Source: JAZKGA01 sp040386235 (GTDB lineage Bacteria > Pseudomonadota > Alphaproteobacteria > Micavibrionales > Micavibrionaceae). From it: a DNA stretch of 64,000 nucleotides. Positions within the stretch are counted from its first letter, which is position 1; each line of letters opens with the position of its first letter. Where the stretch lies: positions 1,116,001 through 1,180,000 of the forward strand of contig JAZKGA010000001.1 of the NCBI GenBank assembly GCA_040386235.1, read 5' to 3'. The translations under genes and the position numbers were made by a program. Below are positions 60,807-64,000 of the stretch, piece after piece. The notes beneath the pieces are model-generated. The model worked only from the letters and a program-made list of their open reading frames with translations, searched no databases and had not been told where the DNA came from.

Positions 60807-62900
60807 GTGGATACGCCCTTCCCTGTTCTTGCGCCCCAGATGGATTTTTCATGGCTGTTTGCAACAATGGCCGACAGCACCACGACTGGCGTTGCCATTC
60901 TTGCCGGCACTGAATCGGGTATTATCCAGACGTTATACATCAACACGCCAGCCTGCCAAATGTTCGGTTATACCCCGCATGCGAAGATGGACGATATATC
61001 TGTCACGCTGTTGCGCCTGCCGGACGTGGCACAGGCGTTAAACGCGGCGATTCCCTATCGCTGTGAGGTTGAACCAGATCCAAACGCCGCTGTACCATGC
61101 TGGGTTGATTTGACGATCATGCCCGTACGGAATATGGGCGACCCGACCCTGTATTTTACCGTCACCTTGCATAACATCACCGCACATAAACGCGCTGAAG
61201 ATGCTTTGCGCCGCGAGAAGGAAACTGCGGAAAAAGAAGTTATTGAACGCAAGCGGATCGAAGCCCAGGTGCAAACCTATGCCGATAAACTGGAACTGTT
61301 GCGTTTCGATGCGCTGGAAGCCAAAGAAAAAGCCGAAGCCGCGAATAAAGCCAAAACGGAATTCCTGGCCAATATGTCGCATGAACTGCGCACGCCGATG
61401 AATGGCATTATCGGTCTGTCCGACTTGCTGTGCGGTATGCAACTGGCACCCGAACAGATGGAATTTGTCAGGGCGATTAACGGATCATCGCGCAGCCTTT
61501 TGACGTTACTGAATGATATTCTCGATATCTCAAAAATCGAAGCGGGTGAGCTGGTGTTAGAAAAAGCACCGTATGACCTGCACAGCCTGATCCAGCAGAC
61601 AATCGACTTGCTGCGTCCGATTGCCAGTCAGAAAGGCATCGTTCTTGATGTCGTTTTAGAGTCGGATTTACCGCAACGGATTGAGGGGGATGCCACCCGC
61701 CTGCAACAAATCCTTAATAACTTGATCGGCAATGCGCTGAAATTCACGGAAGCCGGCTATGTTCGTTTGTCGGTCAATATCACCATAGTTGATGACGATA
61801 CATCCGTGTTGCATATACACGTTGAAGACACTGGAATCGGCATTCCCAAACATAAACATGATCTGATTTTCAACAAATTTACCCAGGCCGACACATCAAC
61901 CACGCGGCGGTATGGCGGCACGGGGCTGGGCCTGACCATCGTGCGTGAAGTGGTTGCGTTGATGGGCGGGCATATCAGCCTGCAAAGCGTCGTCGGCCAG
62001 GGCAGCACTTTTTCCCTTGATATTCCTGTGACCATCACCTCCTCGGCGCCATCTATCACCGCGACGCAGCCCGCCCGATCACGGGCGGCGATTGATACAG
62101 GATGCCGGGTTTTGATTGTTGATGACCATCCTGTCAACCTGCTGTTACTGCGCAATATGCTGAAGAAAATAGGGTTTCAACAGATTGATGAAGCCGAAAA
62201 TGGTCGTCAGGCAACCGATATGTACAAAGCTTATCCCTATAAGCTGATCCTGATGGATTGCCAGATGCCAGAGATGGACGGGTTCGAAGCCTGCATTGCC
62301 ATTCGTAGCATGGAAGAAAACAGTGGCCCGGCCAAGCTGATCGCCGTCACCGCCGATGCGATGAAAGGCGCACGCGAAAAATGCCTGGCCAGTGGCATGA
62401 ATGATTATATCAGCAAGCCGATTGCGTTTGAGTCGTTGCACGTGATTCTCAGTGCGTGGATTCCCGCGGCAGACACAGGGGCGGAGACAGGGGAGTCAGA
62501 CCCCACTGTACTATTCCGTCCAGCGGTTGAGCAACACGAACAAAACGACGTAATTGACTGGACCCGCTTGCGCCTTTTCACCGATGGCGATGCCGCGATG
62601 AAACGTAAACTGGCGACATTGTTTATCACGCATGCCACAGACTCCATCAACATGATGCGCGATTCAATTGCGGGTGATGCGGCCACCGCGCTTGCCTGGA
62701 AAAATGCCGCGCATAAATTGAAAGGGTCCGCAGCCAATCTGGGCGCGAATACTCTGTCACACGTATGTGCGCAGGCTGAATACGCCCACACCGCAAACGC
62801 GTCTGTGCGCCAAGCGGCTTTCGATCGGCTGTCTGCGGCCTATAACCAAGTCTGTGAAGCCTTAATAATGAAGTTAAAAGACGAAAACATACCATTGTAA
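60807..62900 (+). CDS. Hybrid sensor histidine kinase (PAS-HisKA-ATPase-REC-HPt)
   Basis: This cytoplasmic 697-residue phosphorelay protein has no membrane helix. It carries a PAS domain (about 15-130), a coiled coil (about 130-185), HisKA with His192 in [11 protein letters not shown], an ATPase domain (about 295-410, with the N box [17 protein letters not shown] and GTGLGLTIV), a receiver with Asp484 in [13 protein letters not shown], and a C-terminal HPt domain with His636 in [13 protein letters not shown]. All four phosphotransfer steps are thus on one chain up to HPt. The start is GTG at 60807 or ATG at 60840; neither has a good ribosome site. The likely target regulator is the next gene. 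Confidence 0.92.
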   Translation: MDTPFPVLAPQMDFSWLFATMADSTTTGVAILAGTESGIIQTLYINTPACQMFGYTPHAKMDDISVTLLRLPDVAQALNAAIPYRCEVEPDPNAAVPCWVDLTIMPVRNMGDPTLYFTVTLHNITAHKRAEDALRREKETAEKEVIERKRIEAQVQTYADKLELLRFDALEAKEKAEAANKAKTEFLANMSHELRTPMNGIIGLSDLLCGMQLAPEQMEFVRAINGSSRSLLTLLNDILDISKIEAGELVLEKAPYDLHSLIQQTIDLLRPIASQKGIVLDVVLESDLPQRIEGDATRLQQILNNLIGNALKFTEAGYVRLSVNITIVDDDTSVLHIHVEDTGIGIPKHKHDLIFNKFTQADTSTTRRYGGTGLGLTIVREVVALMGGHISLQSVVGQGSTFSLDIPVTITSSAPSITATQPARSRAAIDTGCRVLIVDDHPVNLLLLRNMLKKIGFQQIDEAENGRQATDMYKAYPYKLILMDCQMPEMDGFEACIAIRSMEENSGPAKLIAVTADAMKGAREKCLASGMNDYISKPIAFESLHVILSAWIPAADTGAETGESDPTVLFRPAVEQHEQNDVIDWTRLRLFTDGDAAMKRKLATLFITHATDSINMMRDSIAGDAATALAWKNAAHKLKGSAANLGANTLSHVCAQAEYAHTANASVRQAAFDRLSAAYNQVCEALIMKLKDENIPL

Positions 62901-62955
62901 TCAAAAGGTTTTATTAACATTCGTCTGGTGAAATAGAATGCGGAGGATTTGACGC

Positions 62956-63399
62956 ATGGATGATCAGCGCGCCTTTCACGGCCATGACCTGGACCTACAC
63001 CAGACCTCTGCCGCGTGGCTTGGCCTGGGGGCGCTGGATGCGATGCGGGTGCTGTTGATCGAAGATGACCCATTGACGCGTTGGATGGTCCGGTGCGCCC
63101 TGAAAGACGAATGTCGCTTGCTGACCGCCGCCTGCGCCAACCAGGCTTTCAGCGTTTGCCAATCATATCGCCCTGATGTTGTTTTTTTGGATATGCACCT
63201 GCCGGACAAAAACGGCGACGTTGTGCTGCAATGGATCATGCGGAATGATCCCGGTGTCCGCGTGATTATTTTCAGCGGGACGGTAAATGAAACGTCCCTG
63301 GCCCACGCCCTGGAATCGGGCGCACACGGCTTTATCCCAAAACCCTTCGTGAAACAGGATTTCATGCATTACATCCACGGCGAAGGCGTGGTGACTTAA
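62956..63399 (+). CDS. Single-domain response regulator
   Basis: This 147-residue protein has a 30-residue N-terminal extension and one receiver domain: acidic pocket Glu36-Asp37-Asp38, phospho-acceptor Asp79 in VFLDMHLPD and Lys129 in IPKPF. There is no output domain, so it acts through protein contacts or as a shuttle. GGAGG precedes the ATG. It lies 55 bp after the hybrid kinase, which ends in an HPt domain, so it is the natural phosphate acceptor. The pathway controlled is unknown. Confidence 0.92.
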   Translation: MDDQRAFHGHDLDLHQTSAAWLGLGALDAMRVLLIEDDPLTRWMVRCALKDECRLLTAACANQAFSVCQSYRPDVVFLDMHLPDKNGDVVLQWIMRNDPGVRVIIFSGTVNETSLAHALESGAHGFIPKPFVKQDFMHYIHGEGVVT

Positions 63400-63421
63400 C
63401 AATATGAAAGTGTGTGGTAAT

Positions 63422-63497
63422 TGGCGTCCCCTACGGGATTCGAACCCGTGTCGCGTCCGTGAAAGGGACGTGTCCTAGGCCTCTAGACGAAGGGGAC
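63422..63497 (-). tRNA. tRNA-Glu (anticodon TTC)
   Basis: The minus strand folds as a 76-base tRNA: acceptor GTCCCCT with AGGGGAC, D arm GTCTAGAGGCCTAGGAC, anticodon loop CTTTCAC giving TTC, T arm CGGGTTCGAATCCCG, discriminator G and encoded CCA. It reads both Glu codons. Confidence 0.97.
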
Positions 63498-63559
63498 GTT
63501 CAGAAGCGCTTGCGCAGGCCGTTTTTATACTCAATCCATTCGGGATTGCAAGCGCAATT

Positions 63560-63895
63560 TTAGTGCTTGTGAAACAAAAGCTGATGCAGTCCCCAGGTAA
63601 TCAGGCCGATCGCCAGGGCGATCATATAGCGTTGCCCGCGGTGGGCCTTGGTTTCCGGGTGATCGTGCTGCAAAATATAGCGGTGCCCAATAAATTCACC
63701 AATCATCGCGCCGCCAATGGCAAAGGCGAATTCCAGTGGCGGGTTATGCCGCAACAAGGGCAACCCGACAGAGGCCGCCACCGCCGTCAACAGGCAACAC
63801 GGCATGTGTTCGATCAGCAAAGCCAACGATCGGCTTTTGATCACGGCCCAGCGGCGGCTGAAGGTCATTGGTGAGTGTGTCGAGTGGTGCGGCAT
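63560..63895 (-). CDS. Small membrane protein of unknown function
   Basis: I do not recognise this product (111 residues from the ATG at 63895). Two or three membrane helices are visible (about 25-45, 50-70 and 88-106, with CCLLTAVAASVGLPLL, EFAFAIGGAMIGEFIG and MIALAIGLITWGLHQLLF), and histidines are frequent (HRYILQHDHPETKAH, HKH at the end). There is no clear ribosome site; starts at 63868 or further upstream are possible. It lies 62 bp from tRNA-Glu on the same strand. Confidence 0.55.
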   Translation of the reverse strand: MPHHSTHSPMTFSRRWAVIKSRSLALLIEHMPCCLLTAVAASVGLPLLRHNPPLEFAFAIGGAMIGEFIGHRYILQHDHPETKAHRGQRYMIALAIGLITWGLHQLLFHKH

Positions 63896-63949
63896 GCCAG
63901 AGATACACATAAGTGACAGCCGGGCTTTAACGCAAGGAGTTTCTGCGCC

Positions 63950-64000
63950 ATGCTGACCAGATGGACGAATCATCCGATACACCGCCCCTGCCCCAGAAGA
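63950..64000 (+). CDS. Possible 5' end of a gene cut by the window edge
   Basis: An ATG at 63950 has AAGGAG at 63934-63939, ten bases ahead, and the frame stays open for 17 codons to the edge. The visible peptide is too short to identify. A second ATG at 63961 in another frame opens MDESSDTPPLPQK. Either could be real; nothing more can be said from this window. Confidence 0.25.
   Translation, partial: MLTRWTNHPIHRPCPRR

Overview
This 64 kb window looks like chromosomal core genome of an alphaproteobacterium. The support is the CcrM-type GANTC methyltransferase gene next to rnhB, separate b and b' subunits in an F0-only ATP synthase cluster, the ntrY-ntrX/hfq-hflX cluster, a pyruvate dehydrogenase E1 beta with its own lipoyl domain, and the eno-kdsA-pyrG-secG-tpiA order. 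GC is a little above 50% by eye. A Rhodospirillales- or Micavibrio-like lineage would fit, but the sequence alone does not settle that. I see no transposase, integrase, prophage or CRISPR array. No gene-free stretch exceeds about 175 bases.

Layout. 1-0.93 kb is the 3' part of tolB. From about 16.9 kb down to 0.94 kb runs a long minus-strand series: a DciA-like gene, efp, a suhB-like gene, an OmpA-like protein, a DsbA-like protein, smc, the F0 genes atpI-B-E-b'-b, nadD, rsfS, rlmH, an envC-like gene, ctpA, a degenerate YibQ-like protein and rppH. mutY and a small secreted protein diverge from it. At 18.7-24.9 kb lie ccrM, rnhB, pepN, obgE, rpmA and rplU (minus); the ccrM upstream region is packed with GANTC sites. 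25.1-27.4 kb holds a three-gene operon of unknown function that includes two tandem secreted paralogues. 27.5-30.2 kb is an accessory-like mix: a YciE/F ferritin-like protein, a mismatch uracil-DNA glycosylase, a possible oxygenase, tRNA-Ser and an ExoD-family protein. 30.2-37.0 kb is a plus-strand cell-wall and DNA-replication run: mltB-like, rlpA-like, a DD-carboxypeptidase, tmk, holB, tatD and an MBL hydrolase. 37-44 kb contains an AT-rich orphan gene, a half-size mazG, and the minus operon ntrY-ntrX-HAD-hfq-hflX. 44-45 kb has pgpA and the cinA C-terminal domain. From 57.0 down to 45.0 kb the minus strand encodes tpiA, secG, pyrG, kdsA, eno, ftsB-like, pdhA, pdhB, pdhC, lpd, lipA and ratA: glycolysis into acetyl-CoA, together with the lipoate maker the complex needs. 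57.1-64 kb carries a PpiD-like chaperone, a canonical YibQ-like deacetylase, lexA with a probable self-operator, a hybrid histidine kinase with a single-domain response regulator, tRNA-Glu and a small membrane protein.

Most genes are ordinary housekeeping genes. The places most worth a second look are the ccrM control region (six GANTC sites in 92 bp, an inverted repeat and DnaA-box-like sites), the 25.1-27.4 kb operon of secreted four-cysteine paralogues, the intrinsic terminator that ends six bases before the obgE start codon, and the pair of YibQ-like proteins, one of which has lost its metal ligands.
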